Notes: a model not told the origin generated them from the sequence alone. Shown: positions 43,736-52,252, numbered from the stretch's first letter. The stretch: DNA of 64,000 bases from Nocardiopsis alba DSM 43377 (GCF_000341225.1 NZ_ANAC01000012.1:1-64000); one strand, 5' to 3'. Translations and numbers: made by a program.

Positions 43736-43808
43736 TTCGGGCGAAAGGACACGGGAAACGGGCGGGGGCGATGTGGTTCTCAGAGCACACCGCCCGGCGA
43801 TCCCCGCC

Positions 43809-44357
43809 CTACCTCGCGCGGGCCCCGTTGAGGAACAGGTCGACGGTCACGCCCGCGTTCTCCAGGCTCGCGCCGCGCGCCAGGTGCAGGAACGCGTTGG
43901 TGAGGAAGTGCGGATCCCCCTCGACGTGCCCGTCCTCCACCGCCTCGGTGAAGAGGGTGACCACCGGGTCGAGGACCTGGCCCACGTAGAGCCCGGAGAC
44001 CCGCTCCCTGGTCTCGTCGCTCACCAGGTCGAGGGCGTCGTAGACGCGCTGCTCGAACGAGACCGTCGCCCCCGTGTGCTCCACACTGACCCGTACCAGC
44101 GCCTTCAGCCGATCCTCGAAGGTCTCGCCCTCGGCCAGAGCCTCGGTGATCCGCTCGTGCGTCGTCTCGATGAACCGGATCGCCACGGCCGTGTAGAGGT
44201 CCTCCTTGCCCCCGGGGAAGTGGTGGTAGATCGAGGGCTTGCGGATGCCGACCGTGCGCGCCACGCCCAGCAGGGAGATGCCCGGGTAGCCGGTGGCGGA
44301 GAACTGATCGCCGAAGGCGTCCATGATCTGCGCGCGAGTGTCGGTATCGGTGCTCAT
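43809..44357 (-). CDS. TetR-family regulator of the ABC exporter
   Basis: The protein has 182 aa from ATG 44357, overlapping the permease stop by four bases (ATGA). HTH: ISLLGVARTVGIRKPSIYHHFPGGKEDLY (about residues 25-53). The C-terminal domain is of the TetR_C ligand type. Third gene of an operon with the ABC ATPase and permease; the palindrome in front of the ATPase gene is its probable autoregulatory operator, and the exported compound its likely ligand. Confidence 0.9.
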   Translation of the reverse strand: MSTDTDTRAQIMDAFGDQFSATGYPGISLLGVARTVGIRKPSIYHHFPGGKEDLYTAVAIRFIETTHERITEALAEGETFEDRLKALVRVSVEHTGATVSFEQRVYDALDLVSDETRERVSGLYVGQVLDPVVTLFTEAVEDGHVEGDPHFLTNAFLHLARGASLENAGVTVDLFLNGARAR

Positions 44358-45163
44358 CGGTTCCTCCGTGCGTGGGCCAGCGCCAGGACACAGGAGATGA
44401 ACCCGGCGACGATAAGCGTAATCAGCAGCGCGGCCGCCAGGGGGCCGGAGGTGAGGTCGCCTCCGCTCTCCACCTGTCGGGCGGTGTCGATGATGGAGGT
44501 CAGCGGGTTGACGGTGGCGATCGCCCGCATCCATCCGGAGAGCTCCTCCACCGGGGCGAAGACACCGGTGAAGAACGAGAGCCCGAAGAAGGTCAGCGTG
44601 ACCAGACCGGTGCTCGACGACGACCCGGTGCGGATCGCCAGGGCGACGCTGAACAGGGCGACCGCGACACCGAGGACCAGCATGATCGCGACCATCCCGA
44701 GGGTCGCGCCCCAGTCGGCGGGCCGATAGCCGACGAGCATCGCCCCACCGGTCGTGAACAGGGCCTGCACGGCGACGGCGGCCAGGACGGCGATCACCGT
44801 TCCGGTGAGGAAGGGAGTGACCGTCCCGTGGGCCATGCGGAGCCGGTCCAGGTAGCCGCTGGTGATGTCGGCCAGGACCAGGGTTCCGGCGGCACCGGCC
44901 CCGGTGGCGACGCCGGTGAGCAGGATCAGTGGGAGCAGGAACGCGATGAAGGTCTGGCCACCGAGGTAGGCGCTTCCGACGTTGCTCAGCTGCCCGGAGT
45001 AGACCAGCAGGAAGAACAGCGACTGGGCGAGTGGGCTGATCAGCAGGGCGGGGGAGCGGAAGACGGCGCGCAGGGAGCGGAGTGTGGCCGCCGCGGTCAC
45101 GGAGAACGCGGCGCCGCGGCGTACGGCTCCGATGGTCGGGGCGGGGTCGATGGTCATGGTCAT
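44354..45163 (-). CDS. ABC-2 type exporter permease
   Basis: The protein has 269 aa from ATG 45163 (GAAAGGAT upstream). Six membrane helices with the ABC-2 (DrrB-like) arrangement: an N-terminal cytosolic part, PLILLTGVATGAGAAGTLVLADITSGYLDRL, and the late TFFGLSFFTGVFAPVEELSGWMRAIATVNPLT. It works with the ATPase encoded 32 bp upstream and exports a hydrophobic compound or antibiotic. Confidence 0.9.
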   Translation of the reverse strand: MTMTIDPAPTIGAVRRGAAFSVTAAATLRSLRAVFRSPALLISPLAQSLFFLLVYSGQLSNVGSAYLGGQTFIAFLLPLILLTGVATGAGAAGTLVLADITSGYLDRLRMAHGTVTPFLTGTVIAVLAAVAVQALFTTGGAMLVGYRPADWGATLGMVAIMLVLGVAVALFSVALAIRTGSSSSTGLVTLTFFGLSFFTGVFAPVEELSGWMRAIATVNPLTSIIDTARQVESGGDLTSGPLAAALLITLIVAGFISCVLALAHARRNR

Positions 45164-45195
45164 GACGGATCCTTTCGGAAGGAGGGCGTTCGCGG

Positions 45196-46131
45196 TCAGC
45201 CGGTGGCCAGGGCCGCGAACACGTCGTCGAGCGAGGGGTCGGCCAGCCGTATCCCCTCGACCGAGGCGGCGACGGCGCCGATGTCGTCGAGGGCCGCGCG
45301 GAGCACGGCGGGGTCGCGGGGCAGGGCCAGGCGCACGGTGGTCGGGTGTTCGGCCTCGGTCCGGAACCCGGCGCGGCCGGTCGCGACCAGACCTTCGGTC
45401 GTCTCCGGGGAGTCCAGGGTCAGCGTCAGGGTGCGTTCGCCCACGAGGTTCTTGAGCGCGTCGGGCGTATCGTGCGCGACCACCGTCCCCTCGCGCAGGA
45501 CGACGATGTCGCTCGCCAGTACCTCCGCCTCGTGCAGGTCCTGGGTGGAGATCAGCAGGGTGCCGACCTCGCCTTCGGAGGTCAGCCGTTCGAGCTCCCT
45601 CCACAGGTCCATGCGGGCGAGCGGGTCGAGGCCGGTCGTGGGCTCGTCGAGCACGACCAGCGAGGGCGAGTCCACCAGGGCGACGGCGAGGTCGACCTTG
45701 CGGCGTGTGCCGCCGGACAGCCTCGAGATCCGGCTGTCCCGGTGTTCCCCGAGGCCGAAGAGTTCCAGCAGCTCGTGTGAGCGGCGCCCGGTGGTCCGGG
45801 TACCCAGGCCCAGGACCGTTCCCTGGAAGTCGAGTACCTCCCGAGGCGTGGCCAGCGGGTCCAGGGCGTTGGCCTGGGGCACCAGACCGATCAGACGCCG
45901 GGCCTCGCGAGTGTGCGTCACGACGTCGTGGCCTTCCACCACGACCGTTCCCGAGGTCGGCGCGCGCAGCGTCGAGACGATCTCCAACAGGGTGGACTTG
46001 CCGGCGCCATTGGGTCCGAGGACGACGGTGCGGCTCCCGCGTCGGACCTGGAGGGAGAGGCCGTCGAGGACCGTGCGCTTTCCGTAGGACTTGTGGAGGT
46101 CGGTCACGGAGACCGAGGTGTGTTCAGGCAT
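45196..46131 (-). CDS. ABC exporter ATPase (DrrA-like)
   Basis: The protein has 311 aa from ATG 46131. Walker A LGPNGAGKST, Q-loop LVPQ, signature LSGGTRRKVDLAVALV, Walker B SLVVLDEPTTGLDP and switch STQDLHEAE. The last 80 residues form the DUF4162-type C-terminal domain of drug exporters. First gene of the ATPase-permease-TetR operon. Confidence 0.93.
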   Translation of the reverse strand: MPEHTSVSVTDLHKSYGKRTVLDGLSLQVRRGSRTVVLGPNGAGKSTLLEIVSTLRAPTSGTVVVEGHDVVTHTREARRLIGLVPQANALDPLATPREVLDFQGTVLGLGTRTTGRRSHELLELFGLGEHRDSRISRLSGGTRRKVDLAVALVDSPSLVVLDEPTTGLDPLARMDLWRELERLTSEGEVGTLLISTQDLHEAEVLASDIVVLREGTVVAHDTPDALKNLVGERTLTLTLDSPETTEGLVATGRAGFRTEAEHPTTVRLALPRDPAVLRAALDDIGAVAASVEGIRLADPSLDDVFAALATG

Positions 46132-46138
46132 GGACGTC

Positions 46139-46167
46139 AACCTACCTACCGATAGGTAGGCAGGCAA
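46139..46167 (-). promoter_or_regulatory. Leaderless promoter with TetR operator
   Basis: Minus strand: TTGCCT (complement of 46162-46167), 17 bases, TAGGTT (complement of 46139-46144), then 7 bases to the ATG at 46131. The palindrome CCTACCTA-CCGA-TAGGTAGG (46141-46160) fills the spacer and overlaps the -10 box, so a bound TetR protein would block the promoter. Confidence 0.7.
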
Positions 46168-46589
46168 ATCGATGGAGGTGAGGGGTGGGGGTGATGGGTG
46201 CGAGTGAGGGGTTCTGGTTGAAGGGTGGGGTGGTGGGAAGGCCGGGCGAGGTGGGGCGAGGCGTTCGGTCCGAGTTCGCCGGTCCGATATGGGCGTTTAT
46301 GATCTACATTGTCAAGGTTCGCACTTTGGTTCGCGCACCTTCGCGCGAGGGAAGCCCCTCGAAAGACGATCGGGTCCCGCCTGAGGAAACCTGATGGCGC
46401 CATCGGCGCCTAGGCCCCCGCGCCGTGGATCCGCGACGGCACTGGGCACGATGGGGGCGAACGTCGGGGAGCGCCCGAGGTCGGCTGGTCCCGGTGGCGT
46501 AACCGGCACCACCCGGCTCGGGTTCGCCTCCACCGGCGTACGGGTCGGTCGACGGTCCGTCTCGATGAGACGCTCAAGGACGGGTGGGG
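46168..46589. other. Intergenic region, no supported gene
   Basis: Short frames on both strands lack family features. A second possible minus-strand promoter (TTGACA as complement of 46310-46315, 17 bases, CATATC) lies in the AT-rich stretch 46285-46320 and could feed the ABC operon. Confidence 0.3.
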
Positions 46590-47090
46590 TCAGCCCTGCG
46601 CGCCGTCCGCTCCGTTCTCCGGTGGCCTTCCGGCCGACATGATCTTGTCGCCGATGCGGATCAGGTCGGTGAGGTCGTCGGTATCGAGCGGGTCGGCGAA
46701 GTGTCGTCGCACGGATTCCAGGTGGACGGGGGTGGCCGAGCGCAAGGTGTCCCGGCCGAGCTCGGTGAGGATCAGGAGGCAGCCGCGTCCGTCGGCGGGG
46801 TCCGGTGCTCGACGGATCAGCCCTCGCGTCTCCATGCGGCCGGCGTGGCGGGACAGTCGGCTTCGGGACCAGCCCATCTTCGTGGCCTGTTCGTGAAGCG
46901 TGCTCGTGACCTCGGGGCATTCGGCCAGGGTGCTGAGGACCTCGTAGTCCGGTTCGGAGAGGTCTGTCTCGGCGAGGTCGCGAACGGTGGCGGTCCGTAC
47001 GGCGATCATCATCCGGCGGAAGGCGCGCCACGCCCTTTCCTCGTGCTCGTCGAGCCATGGTGCGGCGGAACCGGGCTTTTTCGTTGACAT
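46590..47090 (-). CDS. MarR-family transcriptional regulator
   Basis: The protein has 166 aa. The winged helix includes LSEPDYEVLSTLAE, HEQATKMGWSRSRLSRHAGRMETRGLIRR and the wing PADGRGCLLILTELG. The gene starts 30 bp from the divergent reductase-acetyltransferase gene; both starts are inside a long palindrome, so it almost certainly represses both. Confidence 0.9.
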   Translation of the reverse strand: MSTKKPGSAAPWLDEHEERAWRAFRRMMIAVRTATVRDLAETDLSEPDYEVLSTLAECPEVTSTLHEQATKMGWSRSRLSRHAGRMETRGLIRRAPDPADGRGCLLILTELGRDTLRSATPVHLESVRRHFADPLDTDDLTDLIRIGDKIMSAGRPPENGADGAQG

Positions 47091-47124
47091 GTAAACATCC
47101 TATCCCCTAGGTTCGTTTACATGT
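47084..47124. promoter_or_regulatory. Compact divergent leaderless promoters with MarR operator
   Basis: ACATGTAAAC (47087-47096) and GTTTACATGT (47115-47124) are perfect 10-bp inverted arms. Plus promoter: TTGACA (47084-47089), 18 bases, TAGGTT (47108-47113), 7 bases, ATG 47121. Minus: TAGGAT (complement of 47097-47102) 6 bases before the MarR ATG. Each arm covers one start codon. Confidence 0.75.
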
Positions 47125-48218
47125 TTACGACTTCGCCGACCCGGGTCATGGTCCTCACCTGTAGTACTCGCCCCGGCTCGCTCGGTCCCGCGATCGCCGA
47201 CTGGTTCACCACCACCGTCTCGCCGTTGGCGGCGCGGCTCGGAGCGCGGTTGCAGCCGCTCTCCCTGGCCGAACTCGCTCTGCCGTTCCTCGATGAGGAG
47301 GAGCACCCCTCCAGCGGGATCTACCGCCGGCCGCATACGAAACGCTGGAGTGAACTGGTCGACGCGGTCGACGGCTTCATCGTCGTGACACCCGAGTACA
47401 ACTACGGGATGCCCGCCCCCCTGAAGAACGCCCTCGACTATCTCGGTAAGGAGTGGGCCTGGAAGCCGATGGGATTCATCAGTTACGGCAACACCTCGGC
47501 GGGAACCCGGTCGGTGCAGCACACCAAGGAGGTCGCGACCACCCTGCGCCTCGTTCCGCTCGGTGCGACGGTCGCCCTTCGTATCCACGACGCGATCGTG
47601 GACGGGCGGGTCCGGCGGAGCCCGCGCCACGACGCGGCGGCCGAGGGGGTGCTCCGTGAGGCCGTCCGCGTCTCGCGGGCGCTGCGCCCCCTGCGTGAGG
47701 CGTTGGGACAGGACGACGCCGAAGGTCCGGTGCCCGGAAGCCACACCCGTGTCATGACCCCGGACGACGCGGGCGAGGTGACCGTGCTGCAACGTTGCTG
47801 CTGGGTGGATGAGGCCCTCGACAACGACTCGCTCGCCCTCGCGCCGCTGCGAGAGAGCGTGGACGATGTCGCTCGTTGGCTGTCACAGTGGAGGACCACG
47901 GGGCTGTGGCGGGACGGGCGCCTGATCGCCATGGTCCGTGTCCGTCACGAGGGCCGAACCGGGCGGATCGGTCGCCTCGCCGTCGCCCCGGACATGCGCG
48001 GAGTCGGTATCGGACGCCGACTCCTGCGCCGCGCGGAGGCGGATCTGGCCGCCGAATGCGACCGGGTCGAGTTGAGCACGGGCGCCAAGAGCACCCGCAA
48101 CATCGCCCTCTATCGGAGCGAAGGGTTCGTGATCGACACCGAGGAGGACGGGGTGGTCCACCTCGGCAAGGCGCTCACCCGCGACCTTCCCACGGAACCG
48201 GCCCCGCCGGTCGGGTGA
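47121..48218 (+). CDS. NADPH-dependent FMN reductase fused to GNAT acetyltransferase
   Basis: The protein has 365 aa. Residues 8-190 are an FMN-reductase flavodoxin fold: CSTRPGSLGPAIADWF and the hallmark VTPEYNYGMPAPLKNALDYL. Residues 213-355 are a GNAT domain: RIGRLAVAPDMRGVGIGRRLLRRAE and IALYRSEGFV. Both domains keep their cofactor-binding motifs. They are joined by an Asp/Gly/Pro linker in one uninterrupted frame. The ligand could be reduced and then acetylated, as with nitroaromatic or quinone-derived amines; this is inference. Divergent MarR regulator. Confidence 0.88.
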   Translation: MFTTSPTRVMVLTCSTRPGSLGPAIADWFTTTVSPLAARLGARLQPLSLAELALPFLDEEEHPSSGIYRRPHTKRWSELVDAVDGFIVVTPEYNYGMPAPLKNALDYLGKEWAWKPMGFISYGNTSAGTRSVQHTKEVATTLRLVPLGATVALRIHDAIVDGRVRRSPRHDAAAEGVLREAVRVSRALRPLREALGQDDAEGPVPGSHTRVMTPDDAGEVTVLQRCCWVDEALDNDSLALAPLRESVDDVARWLSQWRTTGLWRDGRLIAMVRVRHEGRTGRIGRLAVAPDMRGVGIGRRLLRRAEADLAAECDRVELSTGAKSTRNIALYRSEGFVIDTEEDGVVHLGKALTRDLPTEPAPPVG

Positions 48219-48239
48219 CGTGCGCGGATCCGGGACACC

Positions 48240-48974
48240 TCACCGGTCGGCGTGGTGAGCGCACCCGGATGTCGCGGCACCGTAGTCGTCGTGGAGCCTC
48301 ATCCACTCATAGGGCCGGTCCTGCGGCCAACCGGCCGGTGAGTTCTCCCAGGTCTCCTGCCGTCCGTACGGGGTCAGATCCAGGAGGCCGAAGACCTGCA
48401 TGAACGGTTCTTCCCCACGCGCGAACGTCGACCAGGTGTGGAGGACGCGGTCCCCTCGGCGCAGGAACACGCTGATGGCCTGGCGTTCCTCGCCGTCGAC
48501 CGTCGCTCCGAAGTCCTCGTTGAACGTCGTTCCGGCGCTGGAGACCCAGGGCAGTTCCCACCCCATTCGAGATCGGAACGCCATCAGCCGCTCGATCGGT
48601 GCGCGGGACACCAGGGCGAAGGAGGTGCGGCGCGCGTTCAGGTGCGACAAAGGGCCGATGGAGTCGGCCATCATGGAGCATCCGTCGCATCCGGCGTCCC
48701 GGTCGGGGGCGAACATGAAGTGCTGGACGATCAGTTGGGGTCGACCGTCGAACAGATCTCGTAGGGTCACCGTTGCGTCGGGTCCGGTGAATTCGTAGTC
48801 ACCGGGGACCTCGACGGCCGGCATGCGTCGGCGCTGTGCCGCGACGGCGTCGCTCATCCGTGTCAGGGCCTTCTCCTGGTCCAACAGCGTCCGCCGGGCG
48901 TCCTCCCACTCCGCGCGGTCGACGATTCGAGGAATCGGGAACTCTCCGTCGCCATGTCCGACCGTGTTCTCCAT
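48240..48974 (-). CDS. DUF899 thioredoxin-like protein
   Basis: The protein has 244 aa from ATG 48974. It matches the DUF899 family: RRTLLDQEKALTRMSDAVAAQRRRMP near the N-terminus, LIVQHFMFAPDRDAGCDGCSMMAD (two Cys in a CDGC motif, about 102-105), and the terminal ETWENSPAGWPQD. The CxxC motif sits where thioredoxins have their active site. Biological role unknown. The start overlaps the stop of the preceding gene (TGATG). Confidence 0.85.
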   Translation of the reverse strand: MENTVGHGDGEFPIPRIVDRAEWEDARRTLLDQEKALTRMSDAVAAQRRRMPAVEVPGDYEFTGPDATVTLRDLFDGRPQLIVQHFMFAPDRDAGCDGCSMMADSIGPLSHLNARRTSFALVSRAPIERLMAFRSRMGWELPWVSSAGTTFNEDFGATVDGEERQAISVFLRRGDRVLHTWSTFARGEEPFMQVFGLLDLTPYGRQETWENSPAGWPQDRPYEWMRLHDDYGAATSGCAHHADR

Positions 48975-49498
48975 CAGACCTCCTCGTGGGTGGACGGGAA
49001 AGGTTGGTCGGGGCCGGTGACAGAACGTGGAGTCCACGTGCCGGGGGCGGCGATGGGGTCCGGTGCGTGGGTGAAGCAGCGGCGGCCCCTCTGGTAGAGC
49101 CGGCTGGGTGTGGAGCCGCAGGGTTCGGCCGGTTCTCCCAGGTGGTGGCGGCAGGGTTCCGGGGTGGCCGATTCCGACCACAGCAGTTCCTTCTGCTCCG
49201 GGGTGAGCAGGTGGGGGTGGAGCGATCTCAGTTCGGCGAGGGGGTCGTCGGTGTGCCGCTCGGTGGTGTGGTCGAGGGTGAGGCCCGGGGTTTCGTTCAG
49301 GGGGCGGTCGTCGACTCGGGGGTGTGAGGGGGGCTCCGTCGTGTATTCCGGGGTGGTTCTTGGGAGGGGTTCCGGGTGTTCTTCGGGGGCTTCTGATAAG
49401 GCGTGGTCGACTTCGTGGGGAATGTCGAGGTCGTTCTGGTCCGGGGTGGAGGCGGTGTTCTTCTCGGTCCAGCGAATGAGAGCGATTTCGGGTGGCAC
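48974..49498 (-). CDS. Hypothetical protein coupled to the DUF899 gene
   Basis: The protein has 174 aa from GTG 49498, chosen for GGGAG five bases upstream; an ATG at 49564 is possible but lacks spacing. The first about 90 residues are Pro/Glu/Thr-rich and probably disordered; the C-terminal 70 contain ELRSLHPHLLTPEQKELLW, EPCRHH and RRCFTHAPD with conserved-looking Cys/His. No family is recognised. The TGATG overlap shows coupling with the DUF899 gene. Confidence 0.5.
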   Translation of the reverse strand: MPPEIALIRWTEKNTASTPDQNDLDIPHEVDHALSEAPEEHPEPLPRTTPEYTTEPPSHPRVDDRPLNETPGLTLDHTTERHTDDPLAELRSLHPHLLTPEQKELLWSESATPEPCRHHLGEPAEPCGSTPSRLYQRGRRCFTHAPDPIAAPGTWTPRSVTGPDQPFPSTHEEV

Positions 49499-49649
49499 GG
49501 ATTCTCCCGTGGCTCGAAAGGGAGGGAATGGCTCGTCGCTTCGTGGAGGGTCGGTGGAGGGCATTCCCCGGGTGGGGTGGGATCAGACGTGGTGGGGGTC
49601 TTCGGCCGTATGTGGTCATGGGAACGGGGGATGTTTCCCTCGCTTGTAG

Positions 49650-49689
49650 CAACCTGGGTTGACATGACGGTGGTGCGCAACCTAGGTTG
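49650..49689 (+). promoter_or_regulatory. Leaderless promoter with two CAACCT..GGTTG palindromes
   Basis: TTGACA (49659-49664), 18 bases, TAGGTT (49683-49688), then 6 bases to ATG 49695. The palindromes CAACCTGGGTTG (49650-49661) and CAACCTAGGTTG (49678-49689) lie 28 bp apart, one on each promoter box. This is a likely autoregulatory operator pair for the HTH protein. Confidence 0.75.
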
Positions 49690-49694
49690 ACGGC

Positions 49695-49937
49695 ATGGAT
49701 GCTGTTCAACTCGCGGCGGCCGCGTCGGACACCTCGACGCCCATGGACGGCCTGCGCGCCGTGGCCTCGCTGCGCGCGTTGGTCGACGCTCTGGAGTTGC
49801 GCCAGGTGGAGGAGGCGCTGCGTTCGGGGGAGTCCTGGTCCTCCATCGCCGCCGCGCTCGGGGTGACCCGGCAGGCCGTCCACAAGAAGTACGCGAAACG
49901 ACTGAGTCACATCGCCCCTACTGGAAGAGGTCAGTGA
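49695..49937 (+). CDS. Small helix-turn-helix protein
   Basis: The protein has 80 aa. An N-terminal helical part (residues 1-35) precedes the HTH LRQVEEALRSGESWSSIAAALGVTRQAVHKKYAKRL (about 36-70). Leaderless start. It is coupled to the next gene by TGATG. It probably represses its own operon through the palindromes covering the promoter. Confidence 0.85.
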   Translation: MDAVQLAAAASDTSTPMDGLRAVASLRALVDALELRQVEEALRSGESWSSIAAALGVTRQAVHKKYAKRLSHIAPTGRGQ

Positions 49938-50893
49938 TGACGAACGTGTCCGCCGAGCCCGCCGCTCGTGGCAGGGGATACGACCGCACGGTGATCGAGG
50001 GGGCGGGAGGCAACGAGGCCGTGCGCACGGGCCACCCCGATGTCGGCTTCGAGCATCTGTTCCTGGGGTTGCTGGTCAACGGTGGTCCGGCGGCCCGGCT
50101 GCTCATGGACGCCGGTGTGGGGCTGGTCGAGGCGCGTGCGGCGATCGCCGGGCTTCTGGGCGAGGATCTGGCGCTGTTGGGGGTCGACGTGCCTTCGGCC
50201 GCGGCGGAGGGGAGGCCGGAGGTGATCACGGCGGGTCTGTTGCCGTTGGCGCCGCGGCTGCGTGAGCTGGTGGACGAGTGTCCGGTGGCCGGTGGTGATC
50301 AGGCGTTGCTCGCCGCGTTGATCGACGATGAGGGCGGGCGGATCCGGCGGCTGTTGGACCGCCTGGGCGTGGACACCGATCGGGTTCGTGGGGCGCTGGA
50401 TGAGCCGATCGCCGATCGGGAGGGCTCGATCTCGCCTTGGGGCGAGGGCGACCTCGCGGCGGGGTCGCGGGGCAAGGGGTGGAAGTACGACGTCTATGAG
50501 TCGGAGGTGCCGGTGTCGGCCGAGCGGCTCTGGGCGCTGGTGGGGTCGGTGGAGCGTCGGGGCGAGTGGGATCGGGGCGCGGTCTCCTCGCGGCTTCTCG
50601 ACGATGGTTCGGTGGAGCTGACCCGTGATGACGGCAGGAGGGAGCGGGAGTGGATCACGCACTCCGTTCCGGGGCGTGCGGTCACCTGGAGTCATGCCTT
50701 TGAGGGGAACGAGGATCCTCACCGCGTGTTCGAGATCGTGATCGAGCCGGTCGGGGGTCACGCGAGGCTGTATCTGCGCAAGGGTGTCCACAGTGCCTGG
50801 CGGGGTCGTATCGCCGATCGTTTCGTGCGGTGGATCGTCCGTAACGATCTGCGGATCCAGGCTCAGCTCATCGCCCAGGTGGCCGCGGGCTAG
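49937..50893 (+). CDS. Clp N-domain / SRPBCC-domain protein
   Basis: The protein has 318 aa from ATG 49937. Residues about 10-150 form a tandem Clp repeat domain (VGFEHLFLGLLVNGGPAARLLMDAGV; a second repeat with QALLAALIDDEGGRIRRLLDRLGVD), without any ATPase. Residues about 175-318 are an SRPBCC/START-like domain (YDVYESEVPVSAERLWALVGSVERRGEWD; RAVTWSHAFEGNEDPHR). The Clp part may recognise misfolded or tagged proteins, the SRPBCC part a hydrophobic ligand. Operon partner of the small HTH protein. Confidence 0.8.
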   Translation: MTNVSAEPAARGRGYDRTVIEGAGGNEAVRTGHPDVGFEHLFLGLLVNGGPAARLLMDAGVGLVEARAAIAGLLGEDLALLGVDVPSAAAEGRPEVITAGLLPLAPRLRELVDECPVAGGDQALLAALIDDEGGRIRRLLDRLGVDTDRVRGALDEPIADREGSISPWGEGDLAAGSRGKGWKYDVYESEVPVSAERLWALVGSVERRGEWDRGAVSSRLLDDGSVELTRDDGRREREWITHSVPGRAVTWSHAFEGNEDPHRVFEIVIEPVGGHARLYLRKGVHSAWRGRIADRFVRWIVRNDLRIQAQLIAQVAAG

Positions 50894-50903
50894 GGGTTTT
50901 CCG

Positions 50904-50926
50904 GGGCGGGCCGCGGGTGCCCGCCC
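50904..50926. terminator. Convergent terminator hairpin
   Basis: GGGCGGGC-CGCGGGT-GCCCGCCC, an 8-bp perfect stem, lies between the SRPBCC gene and the convergent GNAT gene. Confidence 0.6.
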
Positions 50927-50937
50927 TCTGTCGCCCT

Positions 50938-51411
50938 CTAGTGGTGGGCCATGGCCTCGACGTCGGTCCAGCGGCCCATGGGCGGTAGCGGGTCGTCGGT
51001 GGGCGGGAGTTCGGTGAAGCCGGCGGCGTGGAAGAACGCCAGTCGTCCGGCGGTCCCTTCGCCTCCTTCGGGGATCAGGTAGACCCAGCGGACGTCGGCC
51101 TCGCGGGCCTCGGCGACGAACAGGTCCAGTAGGGCGCGTCCGATGCCTCGTCTGCGTGATTCGGGGTCGACGACGACCGCGAGGATGTATCCGTGGGGTG
51201 GGGGAGTGGGTGCTCCGGGTTCGGTGTAGTCCCAGTCGAGCACGCCTTCGAGCCAGCCGACCACGCGTCCGTTCTCCATCGCGACGAGGACGGTCATTCC
51301 GGGTGGTAGTAGCTGGTCCGGGTAGCACTTGGTGTCGAAGTGCGGGGCCGCGCGGACCATGAGATCGCTGATGGCGGGTCCGTCGAGGCCGGTGGCGTTC
51401 CGGACGATCAT
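50938..51411 (-). CDS. GNAT-family N-acetyltransferase
   Basis: The protein has 157 aa from ATG 51411 (MIVRNATGLDGPAISDLM). The acetyl-CoA loop is ILAVVVDPESRRRGIGRALLDLFV; the late motif is RLAFFHAAGF. Single-domain member, substrate unknown, convergent with the SRPBCC gene. Confidence 0.87.
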   Translation of the reverse strand: MIVRNATGLDGPAISDLMVRAAPHFDTKCYPDQLLPPGMTVLVAMENGRVVGWLEGVLDWDYTEPGAPTPPPHGYILAVVVDPESRRRGIGRALLDLFVAEAREADVRWVYLIPEGGEGTAGRLAFFHAAGFTELPPTDDPLPPMGRWTDVEAMAHH

Positions 51412-51590
51412 CCACTCAGGGTAACGGACGGGGCCGGAACGGCGCTTGATCTTTGTTGCGCTGAATGTCCTTTTCTCGCTGTCGGCCTTGGCTTTCAGGC
51501 CGGTCTCGGTCGTCGGGGTGTCGGGTTGCTCCGTGTACTGCGGGGCCTGGATCATCACTTTCAGTGATGTCCATGGAAAGGTCACCCCGC

Positions 51591-52238
51591 ATGAGCCGAC
51601 GTTCGGCCGCCCTCGCCGTTCTCCCGTTCGCCGCCGCACTTCTGTTGGCCCCGTCCCCCGCCTATGCCGCCCCCGTCCCTCTGGCCGATACGATCGAGGC
51701 CTTGGAGGTGGCCGAGGAGTCCCGTGATGGCTATGACCGAAGCCTCTTCCCGCACTGGATCGACGCCGACCGCGACGGCTGCAACACCCGGGCGGAGGTG
51801 CTTTTGGAGGAGGCGGTCGTGGCCCCCGAGCAGGGTGAGCGTTGCCGTCTGACCGGCGGTGAGTGGTACTCCTACTACGACGATCGCACCTTCGACAATG
51901 CTCGCGGGTTGGACATCGACCACATGGTCCCGTTGGCCGAGGCCTGGGATTCGGGTGCTTCGGAGTGGAGCACGCAGCGTCGTCAGGCCTATGCCAACGA
52001 TCTGGACGAGCCGGTCGCGTTGGTGGCGGTCAGTGCCGCCTCCAACCGGTCCAAGGCCGACAAGGATCCGTCGGAGTGGATGCCGCCGTCGGCCGACGCG
52101 CACTGCCGCTATGTGACCGAGTGGACCACGGTGAAGACCCGTTGGGGTCTGTCGGTGGACGAGGTCGAGCGTGAGGCGCTCAACGCGGTGGCGGCGGAGT
52201 GTCCGGACGAGGTCGTGGAGACCACGCCGGCTCCCTGA
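51591..52238 (+). CDS. Secreted HNH-type nuclease (DUF1524)
   Basis: The protein has 215 aa from ATG 51591 (GAAAGG upstream; ATG 51573 also possible). The signal peptide ends AYAAPVP (about 27). The catalytic region has DRDGCNTRAEVL, the metal-binding LDIDHMVPLAEAWDSGA, RRQAYANDLD and SAASNRSKADKDPSEWMPP, the known pattern of extracellular HNH nucleases of actinomycetes. It probably degrades DNA outside the cell. Confidence 0.9.
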   Translation: MSRRSAALAVLPFAAALLLAPSPAYAAPVPLADTIEALEVAEESRDGYDRSLFPHWIDADRDGCNTRAEVLLEEAVVAPEQGERCRLTGGEWYSYYDDRTFDNARGLDIDHMVPLAEAWDSGASEWSTQRRQAYANDLDEPVALVAVSAASNRSKADKDPSEWMPPSADAHCRYVTEWTTVKTRWGLSVDEVEREALNAVAAECPDEVVETTPAP

Positions 52239-52252
52239 CGTTCTCATCTTCG

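Noticed and set aside
46394-46642. 82-codon plus-strand frame
   Set aside because: It runs into the MarR gene on the other strand and lacks any signal beyond being open.
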